From the NCBI GenBank assembly GCA_038373865.1, contig JAXGGA010004511.1, positions 23,523-87,522 on the forward strand: DNA of 64,000 nucleotides. Direction: 5' to 3'. Positions 1 to 11,671 of the stretch are shown here, in pieces (positions within the stretch are counted from its first letter, which is position 1; every line of letters starts with the position of its first letter). The notes under the pieces are model-generated. The model did not search any database, was not told where the DNA came from, and saw nothing but the letters and a program-made list of their open reading frames with translations. The position numbers were made by a program, and so were the translations under genes. The DNA is from Uloborus plumipes. Taxonomy: Eukaryota; Arthropoda; Arachnida; Araneae; Uloboridae.

Positions 1-484
1 CCTTTTTCATGTGCATCGTAGTTGCAGAAGAAAAGCATTATTTCATTAGCATATTTCCATTCTTGAGTATCAAAACTTGATTCCTCACAGCGTTTTATTT
101 CTGCATCTTCGTAACATGTGGCAGTAGTTATGCTCCAAACATTATTTTTTTATAAAAACTGCGCTACTGGAGCACCCTAATGCTCCGGGTAAAAGACGTT
201 GACACTTCCATGTACTCTGCAATGCATTTTTAGGAAACTCTACTACGCCCTCAAAGGAAATTTTAACACATCCTTCTGAAAAAAAAGGTTGAAATCACGG
301 AATAATGAAAAAATATTGCTTTAAATGAAGTGCATTTTACTTTTACTCGCAGTAAGCTATATTTTTTTGTGTTTAAATTGTGAGGTATCGCATGTGTTTT
401 TTTTTTGATCGTCTCTTTTTTATCCTACTTTCCCGTTAAAGTAAAATAAAGACAAAAAATGAATGAAATGTGACTTAATGCATC
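1..484. other. unassigned AT-rich sequence
   Basis: No gene, tandem repeat or terminal inverted repeat was recognised here. Short homopolymer runs only. Confidence 0.6.
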
Positions 485-488
485 TTAA

Positions 489-2277
489 CCCATTAATGCC
501 TGACATTTTATTTTTCAACGATACTTTGTATACTGGTTACAAATAGTGTTTAATGGACAGGAAAAATAGTTAAAAAATTATCATGTAAAAAATAAATTTT
601 TTATTTAAGAAAGAAAAATCGTCCCTAAAAAGGGACGCTAGGCACCAGAGGGTACATACTTTTTTACCAAATTTTTTTTTCTGCCTACGATGTAATATTA
701 AAATGACAATTTATAAGAAGAAATAAAAGCAGCAATTAACATAAACTGGGAAGTAGATTCAGAGAACAAGGAAATATTGGTGTTGTTGATTATGAAAGTC
801 AACAAAACATTTGTTCTGCAAACCTACGTATTGCATTTGCTGCATTCCGATAAGGTATTTTACTTCAATGGGCACATCTTACCTGAGTCTAATTTAAAAC
901 AATATAACAACTAGCCCCATAATACCTAACTCAACTCTCTTGAGCTCAATGCATGTTGTACAGCAGCTTTTAAAATAAAAATGAAGAGCGGCTACCACCA
1001 TTTTTTAGAGTGGATCAAAAACCGGTAGTTCCCGATATTTGATGCATGGGATCTTTTTCCCTATGCAACGTTTGTATTGAGCAACCATATATATTTGGTT
1101 CATCAATTTCAATTACTTTCTTTTCGCTGTTGGACAATCGCTTAGCCTTTACAATAGGATAAACTCCATGAAGATTCAATGCAATAGTTATGACATTGCT
1201 ATTATTCCACCGAACCAACGTAATATTATTTTACCTGTCATCGACATTTATTCAAAACTTCCTCTCTTTTCTTTTTTGAACAACGTAACTTCAGTTCATG
1301 AGCATTTTTTAATCCGATTCTTGCACAAAACCTTGCTGAGACAAATAATCACGTAGGAGCGCAAGAGAAGTAAATAAATTCTCACAGTAGAGATCAAAAT
1401 TGGCATGCTCAGGGAATTCTGAAATTAAATCTACAACCCCCCCCCCTTTCCCAAACAACAGACACATATGCAATCCTTGAATTCTTCATCAAGGTGAAAT
1501 GCTAAGCTTCTGAAACAGCATAGGGCCTCTTCCCCCAACAGTCAGACTAAACAATAATAAACACCTAAATGCATAATGGAAAGTAATGAAATATAAGGAA
1601 TAATTAGTGTTTTAAGAATTAGTGTTTACATTTTTGAAATAGCTTTCTTTCAAAATTTACCTTGAGTATTTGTTGTAATTAAAAAAAAGAAGAGAAAATA
1701 TTTAAGAACATTGTATAATTAAGTTTATATATATTAATTAATTTAATTTAATTAGATTTTGAAAATAAAATAAGTTTTAAAATGACAATTATTATCTGTT
1801 TTTCAGTCTAAAAACATTTACTAACTTCTTTGATATAAATAATAGATTCTAAGCAAGAAATCAGCAACGGTTAAACAATGCAGCCTTTGGTGCCTAGCGT
1901 CCCTTTTTAGGGACGTTCTTAAATTGCTATAAAATCCTAAAAAAATTTAAAATTTACAAAATTGCAAAAAAAGGTAAACTAAAACATCGATCAAAGTAGC
2001 ACATATATCAAACACAGATAGATTTACTTGTTAATAACTTTAAAAACTTAGCTTTTTGTTCTTGAGATTGTGAACGATGTAATTTTTGATAAAGATCATA
2101 ATCAAATGGCTACAGATCACACTTTACAGCGGTTATGTGCTGCAATCTGTTAATACAGAATTAAAGCAATACCAAAGTAGTAATTGAACACAATTATTTG
2201 GTTGAAATGTTCATTTTTGGAAAATTCCGACACACTTTTCGGACCGTCCCTAAAAAGGGACGCTAGGCATTAATGGG
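489..2277 (-). mobile_element. piggyBac-type DNA transposon, longest copy of its family
   Basis: The element begins CCCATTAATGCC and ends GGCATTAATGGG, with TTAA directly outside both ends (485-488 and 2278-2281). Precise TTAA duplication is the signature of piggyBac. The termini and several hundred bases inside them match the shorter copies at 13917, 35796 and 50572. This copy carries about 1.2 kb of extra internal sequence (roughly 775-2030) containing a decayed piggyBac transposase on the minus strand. Just inside the ends lies a hairpin motif, GCCTAGCGTCCC plus GGGACG, present near 623-649, 1890-1916 and 2245-2268. At 1789 bp it is shorter than typical autonomous piggyBac elements, so part of the coding region is probably deleted. 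Confidence 0.88.
925..1420 (-). pseudogene. piggyBac transposase relic (catalytic core part)
   Basis: Read on the minus strand, several frames together give a recognisable piggyBac (DDE_Tnp_1_7) transposase core. From about 1420 to 1310 the reading contains ENLFTS followed by a leucine-rich helix, matching the family motif DNxFTS with the catalytic Asp changed to Glu (codon 1381-1383). After stops and a frame change comes a KKEKRGSF block (family K.RGS.D), then VRWNNSNVITIA and the basic KRLSNSEKK block at 1218-1015, which matches the usual RW.D...V.....KR.S..EKK segment. The next motif (YN..MGGVD.MDQ in the family) survives as QYKRCIG and DPMHQI in different frames. Further on, about 1000-930, WW-stop-PLFIFIL.AAVQ matches the family WWWPLF....D..VQNA segment. 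Several stops, frameshifts and the lost Asp make it inactive. Confidence 0.82.
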
Positions 2278-2345
2278 TTAAAAACATCGCTACGTCTGAA
2301 AAAAGTCAAAATAAATGGAAAGCACAGCTTTGATATGAGAAAAAT

Positions 2346-2411
2346 GTATGTCTGTCAGTCGGTCTGTCTTTCGATCTGTCGATCTGTCGGTCTGTAGCCC
2401 CCCCCCCTCCT
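2346..2411 (+). repeat. degenerate (TCTG/TCGG)n microsatellite with C-run
   Basis: Irregular repeats of GTCTGTC, GTCGGTC and GATCTGTC end in an 11-base C tract. It resembles the TCTG-rich 5' ends of the Helitrons near 52.3-55.2 kb, but no Helitron end was found beside it. Confidence 0.6.
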
Positions 2412-4878
2412 AATAACTTTTAAATGAACAGTCTGATTTGAACAAGCTTTTCTATGTTCAGAAGATTGCGGTGATATTTCGTTCTCGTATTTGAACTTTC
2501 ACTTTGAACTGTTCAAACAACCTGCCTCCCTATTGAGTGAACCGTCCGATTTGAACAGCCGATCAGATTGTTATCAGTCTTCTTTATCTTTTCAGTCAAC
2601 TATCAAAAAGTTCCTCATTTTCGTTCCATTTTCAAACTCAAAATAAAACAGTACGATTAATTGCCTTTATATTTCATCAACTTTCATGCTTAGAATGAAA
2701 AAAGATGAATGAAAAATTTAGAGCAGTTATTTGTATATAGTAACAAAGCAATGTCCAGACTAGTATGGTGGGAAAACTCGCTTTCAGGAAAACTAAGAGG
2801 ATGAAGGTCCATTCAAGAGGCCAATATTTAATCGCCAAAAACAAAGCAGATGCTTCAGACTCTCTATTAATTTCAGAAATGTTTCGCGCTGTTAGTGAGA
2901 AATTCACAGTAGCTCTAAAATTCCTTACTCGTGAAAAACTCGCGTGAAGCCGTTTCGCGTAAGTCGGATCGCGTTGTAACGCCAGTCTTATGCATTAGAG
3001 TGCCAGATGAGTGTTAAAAAGACAAGGACTTCTTGTCTTACTTCTTTCTTTTGCAATGAGTTTGTCTTTTTCTGTTGTCATTTAAATCAAAAGCAAAAGT
3101 CTCCCAAAACTAATAATATTGAAAACATCTGCACCAAAAAACAGCAATGCGATTTCTTTTTTGATAAAAGTAACTTCTGTTTTCATAGCACGTCGGACAA
3201 AATTTAATTTGGCGCAGGATTTCTGAGTAAAATTGTGTTCGAGAAGAACATCTATGCGTAGCTGCCTAACTGGGGTGGGTCCAAAATTAAAATTTCAGAA
3301 TTCGTATTCTCTACAAGCCTGTCCTTTTTCCAAGAGTCTAAATCTAAAAAAAATTGTTAATTGATAAGTATTTTGGTATCACGAAAGTGTTACACTAAAA
3401 GATGTTGATTTAACACTGATAAAGCTGAGTTTTTATAGAGTTTGTTATGGATATCTTGGTGAAAGAATTTTACTAATAATATAATTAAGTTCAGAAATTT
3501 TGTGGTAAAGCTATTTCGCATTCAAAAACGTCTGAGTACAAGTTTTTGGAAAGCTAATGTTATGTGTAACATATTCTTCTTACTTAGTGATCAATGAATT
3601 TTCGTTCAACTTTTATTTCATGTTTTGAAAAGTGAATCGGGACCATCTTTATATTATCGGACCATCTTTATATTAAGAAAATCATTTTATTTTACAATTA
3701 TTTACTAAGACCGTTACTTGGCTAGCAAACGTATAATATAATGCAGAAAATGTTGAATAATAATATCTTTTAAAATGAAAACCTTCTGAGCGGAAATGAC
3801 TTAAAATTCCGCTTTTAGATAGTTCACTGGGTGAATTAACCATCCAGAATTTTGAAGAAAAAAAACTCAATGAAAATAGGAGTTTCATTATTCAACTCAA
3901 GTCGATTTCAAAATATCAATCTTAATTACTTGGAGGGCAACAAAGAAATTTTTAGGGGGCCATAAAGAAATAGGGATAAACTTGCTTGATTTATAATAAA
4001 CTAAACAAAAACTTCCTTAAATTCTATGAATAGAAACATAAAATGAAATAGTTACTTTCCTGATACTCAGGCAGCTGAATTCTTGAATGCTTTTGATGAT
4101 TTTACCCTTTGGTAAGGGATGAGTTACTAAAAAGAATTTTTTGGTGGCGTCCGAACCTACCAACGAATAGTACGCTTGATTCTTTGAATATCACTTCAAA
4201 TGAAATTAAATAGAAAAGTAAAGTATCATAGCGCTACTCGAGCTATTTAAAGAGTTCTCTGATGGACGTTAGTTATAAAATTTGGATGTGACGACGAAGG
4301 ACTGTCTACCTAGTAAAATTTAATAACATCATTAGACATCAGAACCACTTTCTAAAGATTTGAAAAAACATTCTCAATATAATTTAATCAATTGCAGAAT
4401 GTGCTTAAGACATCTCTAAATAATTTTAGTAAATTGTAATACGGTTCATTGATTTATTTCAAATTCACCTGTAAACGATGCACTTTTAAGACGATCAATA
4501 AAAGATTAACACTTTCAATTTCTCGCTCCTATTATTGTACTCCTGCATAAATCAAACAAGTTTTGGTTTGATAATTTATTTTTCTTAGTGGAATAATGGG
4601 AACAATAAAAAAATAATACAGTCTACAGTAGTTTATTGAATCAGTAGAAACGAATCAAATGCTTTGAATCATCTATAAATTGGACAAAATTTTATAGAGT
4701 TGAAATACAACTTTTAAATACTTCGAGTACCAACTTTTTCTGATTAAGTTTTACACTTTTTTTTTTGCAAAAGTCAATAGTTAAATACGAGAATAAACAT
4801 TTTAACAATAGTAATTGAATTAGAAAGTGAGGCAAACTTTTAGAAAAGTTACTCAGAAAAAATTAATTAAATGAACAA
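2412..4878. other. unassigned AT-rich sequence
   Basis: No gene or bounded repeat was recognised. The short open frames here lack splice context and recognisable motifs. A near-duplicate of GGACCATCTTTATATT at about 3640-3675 is the only local repeat noticed. Confidence 0.5.
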
Positions 4879-5461
4879 TCTATATACATAATGACTACTT
4901 TTGTATGTATGTCCGGGGTAATCTTCAAAACTGCTTGACCGATTTTAACCATTTTTTCACCGTAGATAGCTACATTAACAGAAATCAGGATACGCCATAA
5001 TTTATTTCTAAAAAACTTAGTTTTAAAAAGTTATTATAAAAATCATTACATTTCATATAGTTTTCCCATTAAATGACTAAATTTTCAGTCCATTGTTGCG
5101 AAAATTTGTTACCTTGCAACAACAATATTAATAGTGATCATAATGAAAATTTTGAACCAAGGCTTCTCTGGAGTAAGTATGAAATGTATTGCTTTCTTGG
5201 GATTTTTATATTCATCTATGGCTATGCCAATAATCGATACCGGGTTAAAATAACAGAGAATTGATTTTGGCAACAGTTAGAAATTAGAAAGTGATAAGTT
5301 TGATTTCACGTTCTCCGTTACACCCAGTTAATCTACCGCATAGTCACAAAAAATACCTTTGAGAAATATGATTCTACTGGGTTAGTTGAAAGTCATATAC
5401 TTATTTTCTTGGATTTGGTATGTTGCATATAAACCCGTGCGACGCCGGGCACATCAGCTAG
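4879..5461 (+). mobile_element. non-autonomous Helitron, family A
   Basis: It starts TCTATATACATAATG after an A and ends in CTAG before a T, as Helitrons do (insertion between A and T, no target duplication). A CCCGTGCGACGCCGGG hairpin lies about 10 bp inside the CTAG end. The start, with TTTGTATGTATGTCCGGG just inside, matches the minus-strand copy whose 5' end is at 6840. At 583 bp there is no room for a Rep/helicase gene, and the small open frame inside (5073-5264) shows no known motif. Confidence 0.8.
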
Positions 5462-5623
5462 TGACAAATTAATTAAGAAAGAGACAAAGTTTCGAAAAAG
5501 TTGATTCATAGAATGAAACAAATAAACATGATAAAAAGTAAAGGAACAATTTTTACTCTCCAATTGCTGGAGAAAGGAAGGAAATTTTTTTCACGAAAAG
5601 TAATTATGAATTAATTGTCAATT

Positions 5624-5649
5624 CAGACATTGACGGAAGTCAATGTCTG
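5624..5649. repeat. short perfect hairpin and nearby direct repeats
   Basis: CAGACATTGAC, a GGAA loop, then GTCAATGTCTG form a perfect 11-bp stem. Directly after it, ACATTTAAAGTATTAGACA occurs twice (about 5651 and 5693), and its reverse complement recurs at about 6845-6862. Confidence 0.7.
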
Positions 5650-5886
5650 ATACATTTAAAGTATTAGACAAGTTTTTAACAAGTATTAGACTGTACATTT
5701 AAAGTATTAGACATTTTACATATAAAATACCTAAATATCTTTGTGCACAAATCTAAAGGATAAATACAACGTTTAACAAGCACAAATGCGCAGAAATACT
5801 GCAGACACGTGTTTCGGCGTTGCAAGGAACGCTGTTTTCAATGCAAAAATTGTGAGCTTATGGATGCACAGACATCCGACAATAGT

Positions 5887-5994
5887 CGGGGCCGTCGCGA
5901 TGGAGAAAATGGCCGCCGCGAATCTTAGAGAGTAGTACTCTCTAAGATTCGCGGCGGTCCCGGTAGAGTAGAGGAGAGAATCGCGACGGCCCCG
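5887..5994. mobile_element. 108-bp GC-rich hairpin MITE
   Basis: The whole element folds on itself. Outer arms CGGGGCCGTCGCGA and TCGCGACGGCCCCG enclose a 22-bp perfect inner stem (5913-5934 with 5936-5957) around a single central G. CAATAGT is repeated directly on both sides (5880-5886 and 5995-6001); counting one more base gives 8 bp. A 7-8 bp duplication would suit a hAT-type mover. The GC-rich composition contrasts sharply with the surroundings. It breaks a 101-codon minus-strand open frame (5773-6078), which I regard as fortuitous. Confidence 0.75.
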
Positions 5995-6017
5995 CAATAG
6001 TCTATATATAGCAACAA

Positions 6018-6840
6018 CTAGCCGGGTACCCGGCCCTGCCCGGGTTTCTGCCGGGTAATGTGTTTCAGTGAAACTCATTCATAATTTTTTCAGCATTAGA
6101 GTGGACATCTATATATATAAATGGCTACTTCTGTAAACAATAACTATTTTTTCTGTCTGGATAAACTAAAAACAAACACTGTATTACACACCCTAAATAC
6201 AAATGCAAGCTGCAAATAAGGTTTAGGTAAATAGGAAATGTTATAAGCTTGTCGTATTAATATAAATATATATTTACAGTATCAATCGCTCTGGAGTCAA
6301 CCATTTCCAAATATTACACGTTAAATAAGTCCCATTATTACAGTTTTTTTCCTTGTGATTTCAATGGTGAAAACTCAGTTGGTGAAAATATATTATATAC
6401 TTAATTTAGAAAATAATTGACTTTAAACACTTTCTATTTTCTAACTGTTGCCAAAATTCTAATTTTATTTAGCCCCATAAGCGATTATTGGCACAGATGA
6501 ATATGAAAATCCAAAGAAAGCAATAAATTTCATACCTACTTCAAAGAAGCCTTGGTTCCAAATTTTCATTGTAATTATTATTAATATTGTTAATGCGAGG
6601 CAACAAATTTTTTCAACAATGGGTTGAAAACTTAATAATTTAATGGGGAAATTACCTAAAATTTACTGTTTTCTGTAATAACTTTTTAAAATCAAGTTTT
6701 TTAGAAATAAATTATGGCTTATCCTGATTCCTGTTAATGTGGCTATCTACAGTGAAAAAAATGTTAAAATTGGTCCAGTAGTTTTGAAGATTATCCCGGA
6801 CATACATACATACAAAAGTAATCATTTATGTATATATAGA
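6018..6840 (-). mobile_element. Helitron on the minus strand, family A relative
   Basis: Read on the minus strand, it starts TCTATATATACATAAATG after an A (plus position 6840) and ends in the hairpin CCGGGTACCCGG directly followed by CTAG and a T (6018-6021). The 5' region shares TTTGTATGTATGTCCGGG and a long stretch with the plus-strand Helitron at 4879-5461, including the segment ending TTTTGGCAACAGTTAG. A second Helitron-like 5' end, TCTATATATATAAATGGCTA, lies inside on the plus strand at about 6110, so the copy is probably composite. No transposase is visible. Confidence 0.68.
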
Positions 6841-6862
6841 TATAAAATGTCTAATACTTTAA

Positions 6863-8097
6863 CCGTCCACTTGTGCATATTGAACAAGAAAAATCCTAAA
6901 AAACTCGCATCACATTATGCTCCAACTATAACTCCGAGATCTTATGGACCCTCTGATTTCCAGACAAACAAGTTTAGGTCAAAGCTTTATTTATTAAAAA
7001 AGCATGTACTTGTTTCTAATAAAGTTATATTTCTTACAACGCTTTTAATGCACATTAATTGTAACTTTTTCAATTATTACTTTTTCAAATTTGTCAGGAA
7101 ACGCGAAAGTATCAATAATTTTTAATTTCAAATTCATGAAGAGTGAACTTATAGTTCTTGCATTTGAATAAGTATTTACGACACTGCGACGAAATATCAG
7201 ATGAAATTTTGATATCGGCCCAATCCATATTACATTTTCTCAGCTCCTGAAAAATATTATCTTCTTATTTCCACGGAGCGTCTAAAATATGCGCATATTT
7301 AAAAGCAATTTCGACTCTTTGCGATTTTCATTAAACTTGAATGTACTTCTGCCGTCCTCATTTGCATTTAGATTTTCAAAAATATGTTTAATAATACCAT
7401 TCTCAATGATTTTTCGGGATTACAACAAACACCATGAAGTATGCGAACTTTAGCAATTACTTTAGCAATTCCCCCTCGTTAATATTTATGTCGTATTAAT
7501 TAAGAAATTTGTTGTTTATATTTATGCTTTTGTAATTAGAGCTCAGAAACAAAACACCTTCTCAAACCGTTGTGTTAGGAGTTTAATTCAGTATTCGCTA
7601 ACAAAACTTTGAAATAATTCTGTTAATGCTAAGAATTTAAAATTGAAATACAGAATAGAAAGTTTATATTGTTTTATTTTTTGCAAGTGCTCTAAATTAT
7701 GGGTTAATTAAGTATATTTATTTATTGTATTTGTTTTAATGTAATGAATAAAAAAATGTCTCGGTTATAAAAAAGAAATGGTATGAAAAAATCAAATCGA
7801 GAATAAGGTCTAAAATAAGTAAGAAGGTATTTGTAGAAGTAAAAAACTTGATTATTTCGAAATTTGAAGTTTTATAAATTTTATGATACGGATCCCTTCA
7901 ATTAAAGACTGCACCTTTTCACTGTTTTAATTTTAAAATCAAAAACAAGCTTCTAAATTCTAAATTGCAATAGCATTAGATTAGACGTAAAGCAATTATA
8001 GATTTATTGGATTTAATACACACAGATAGTTATGACTTTGGAGTTGTAATTCATACATTTAGTATAGTAGACCTCAAAATTACATAAGTACGCTCTA
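6863..8097. other. unassigned AT-rich sequence
   Basis: No bounded element or gene was recognised. Open frames are short and of low complexity. Confidence 0.5.
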
Positions 8098-8144
8098 ATG
8101 AACTTTACAGGTGAAACACAGTACCCAGTTCAGGAACTATTTCC

Positions 8145-9345
8145 AAAGACCAGTAAGGCAACTCTCCCCTGTCTCAAAAGACAAATAAGGCAGTCACCCC
8201 GAAAGCCCAATAATATGGCTAACTTAAACCATAAAAACGAAAGAAAGAAAATTTTCAGGAAAGAAAAGCAAGCCGGCTATCCTCCCCCCCCCCTCCCCAA
8301 AAAAATATATAGTTATATTCTAAGACTAATTAAACAACTACTGTCGTCCCCACTTAATCGGGTAACGGATAAACGAATACCCCGGTTATTCGAATAAGAC
8401 CTCCCGGAACCGAATATTTCCCCTTATACGCAATGTTAAGGATCCTGCTTAATCGAATAAATTCCCTGGATAATCGAATAATATTGATCAGTGTTCAAAA
8501 ATATTTTGCTGAGAAAACTTTTGAATGAATTAGAAATAAATTGAGTAAGAACATTGATTGACGTAAAAATATAAAAGAATACTTTCGCCAACTTCGGACA
8601 AGAAAAACATTCCCATTCCATCAAAATATTTCTATTAAAGATTCCAATTTCTTTCGTCGCTGCCTTACAAAAAAAGAAAAAATAATAAGTAGTGCAGTCG
8701 ACATTTAAATTAAATAACACAAAAAATATATACATTGCAAACAATAATAAATTGATTGATGTTAAATGTAAAACATGGCAGACGAGAACAGGAAAAAAGG
8801 AGTTAGAAAAGTGTTCCCAAAAGATCTTGAGCAAGCAGTCCAGTATTATGGACCTTTTCAAGAAATAACGTCCGAAAAAAGGGCCCAAAACAGAGAATTA
8901 GTAACTCAAGTTGTAACTTAGGTTTTTCAATTTTCATACTTAATAGTATATACTTAATTATTATAATATTTTGTTGTTTGTTCAGTTTATTTCAAAACCT
9001 TTTTAAAAATATCCTAAATACTTCCTTTATGTAGCTGTTAATTTATTATTATTCCATTTTGAAAAGGTAATGTAGTCAGTTTGGAAAGGTAAAAAAACAT
9101 TCCCCGTTTAATCAAATACCCCGCTTAATCGAATAATATTTCTTGGAACCGACGGTGTTCGTTTAAGCGGGGCCGACAGTATTATAAAATACAAAAACCA
9201 GTAAGGCAATTATTCCCAAAGACAAGTAAGGCAGTGTCCCTCACAAGAAGTTGGACAGCTAACGAGACTGAGATGTCCCTGAGAAAAGTAAGACACATTT
9301 ACCTGAATGAAATTTAGTCAGCTACATAGAACAAACCACAATGAC
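8145..9345 (+). repeat. degenerate GTAAGGCA minisatellite, split by a transposon
   Basis: Variants of GACCAGTAAGGCA and GACAAGTAAGGCAG, each followed by a C-rich stretch, recur on both sides of the pogo-like element at 8341-9179: twice before it (about 8150 and 8183) and at least three times after it (about 9197, 9219 and 9277). Spacing is roughly 25-55 bp. The array predates the insertion. Confidence 0.6.
8341..9179. mobile_element. pogo/Tigger-like element, no intact transposase
   Basis: Ends CTGTCGTCCCCACTTAATCG and the reverse complement of TTAAGCGGGGCCGACAG form a terminal inverted repeat flanked by TA on both sides (8339-8340 and 9180-9181). Subterminal repeats of the type ATTCGAATAA and CTTAATCGAATAA resemble pogo-group ends. 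TA duplication fits the IS630-Tc1-mariner superfamily. A stretch starting at about 8774 on the plus strand (MADENRKKGVRKVF) looks coding-like, but I could not match it to a transposase domain. Confidence 0.72.
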
Positions 9346-11410
9346 CAGTAAACAGTTATAGTTTTTCCGGCTTACATGCCCCTCAGGGTCAACGCTCCAG
9401 TTACTGTATTTTATAATTTCACCAAAAGAGAGCACTAGTAGTTATTTTTTCAGGGACAATAGCATACAAAAAAGTTGCTTGAATCAATTTACAACAATTT
9501 CCAACCGATTTGTGATGATAATTTTGATTTTTAAAAAAATAAAGGGAAGAGTAGCATTTTTTGCCATGTAATCTACGATACTACTTTTTAGAACTTTAAT
9601 AGAAATATTGATCTTTCCAATATTCTACGAATTTATCAGTTTAAATACTAAGAGCTTGAAAAAACATAATTATTTCTTAAAGGAGAAAATACTTACATAC
9701 TTTATTTATTTCAATACACTTTGCTTACCACATTAAAAAAATACTTTCAAGTCTTTCTGAGCGCTATTTAAACAGCATCAGCTACTTCTGACCATTTTTT
9801 TCACATATTTATAAGCCAAAAAAAATTGTGTGTTTAAATATAAAAAGAAATCTATGTTTACTTACTAACATATACTTAGTTGAGAAATAAGAACAGAGTC
9901 AAACTGTACTTCCAAATATATCTTCACTGATAATTTAAACTAATTAAATCAAATTCAATTATTTATTGCAATTGAACAAATCTTCAGCATTCTTTAGTTA
10001 TTGTATCAAAATTAATTGCCTCGAAAATGTAAAAAAAAAATGCTCGTAGTATTAGTAGCTTATTTTCTTTCCAGCATTCTTCTCTGTAATAGAATTCTAT
10101 TTTGATACAAAATTGCCCAGACGAAATTTTTTTCAGCGAATTTGTTCTAGAAATCAAATTACCAAAAAGAAGCCTGAAGAGCATTTTATCGTTTTTATTA
10201 CTTTAAGAAAAATATAATTTTGAAAGAAAAGATAACAGAAAGAAATTCAAAAGCGTCTTGCTCTTTCGTTCAGAAATAAAATTTTTGCGAAGAATTTAAT
10301 TTTATTTTTCACTTTCTGGAATAAATAAATAAAATCCTAACATTTGTTGTTTGAAAGCCTGCGCAGAAAATTTATTTCCATCCACGCATTCTTCCATGCA
10401 AAATTCCTCGCGTAAAAGTAGAATTCTTTAGTATTCGGTTAGGTGCTCTCTTTTATTTCCAATTTATATTCAAGGTATTGTTATAAAACTGCCTTGTACA
10501 TATGATTGTGGGAGAGGAACAATGAGCTAACTCAAATTCGAGCAATTTTGCGTTATTGAATTTTTATAGCAATAAGAGATTTTTTTTTTTTTCTGCAAGT
10601 ACTATAAAAAAAAACAACGAAAACTGTTAAGGTGAAAATTTCAATATCTTTTAGGCTTAATGTAATCATATTCTAACGTAATATTAAATAAAATTTGCGT
10701 ATAAGTATTATCTATTTGCATATAAGTATTATCTAATTGCTGTCATATAAGTATTATCTATGTTTAAACAATATTTTGCTTTAAATATGAGGTCGTAAAA
10801 AATAAAATGTTCTACTACTGATTAATTGAAAATGATTGAAATTGATGAATTAATTAACTTGTCTAAAATTATGAATTATTTTTAAATGATGACTCAATTA
10901 AGAATGATAAATTATTTAGAGAAATAGCACCTCAAGTTTCAAGAGATACCAAAAACACATTGAAATTATCAGCCTAATTTTACATCTTTTATGGTCAGAT
11001 ACTTCAGTACCTGTCACTTATACCTTACCTGATAGATATATTCTTTGATCGTAGATACTATATGAAGCTTTTGAAACTTTCTGAAATATATAATGTCCAT
11101 AAAGTAGGGATGTATGGGGTTGAGTGAGGCATTAAAAAATTTCAAAATTACTATTATTCATTTTGATTTTGGCAACTATCGTGAAGAAAAAGCAAAGACG
11201 CTTTTGGAATGCCTTTTTCTGAGTTTTTACGCTTTCGTAGCAAGAGTTGAAAAATAAAATAAAAATCCAGGAAAAAACGATTTTATCCCATTTATAATAT
11301 ATGAATTAAAAAAACCTGTGTTACTTTACCAAGATAACCAACCTAACGGAAGTTACGTCAAATATTAAAACTGACCAATTGCTATTTTTTTTTTCATTTT
11401 CGACCGAAGT
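9346..11410. other. unassigned AT-rich sequence with a small triplication
   Basis: No gene was seen. At 10699-10760 the string TATAAGTATTATCTA occurs three times, spaced by 21-26 bp. Nothing else repetitive was identified. Confidence 0.5.
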
Positions 11411-11547
11411 TGTCGTGTAGACCCACAGGGAGTGTCCCGGTTCTCTACTTCTTCAGACGTCTACCGACCGCTGCTCCTTTGGGTGGTATCGCCCATGGCG
11501 TACACATAGACACAGACTGCCTACACACAGATTGCCAGCACACGTCT

Positions 11548-11671
<124 letters not shown>

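Noticed and set aside
5773..6078. 101-codon minus-strand frame
   Set aside because: It runs through the GC-rich hairpin element and Helitron end; the openness comes from GC-rich repeat sequence, and no domain is visible.
8436..8888. 150-codon minus-strand frame in the pogo-like element
   Set aside because: Phenylalanine-rich AT-driven reading without helix-turn-helix or DDE motifs.
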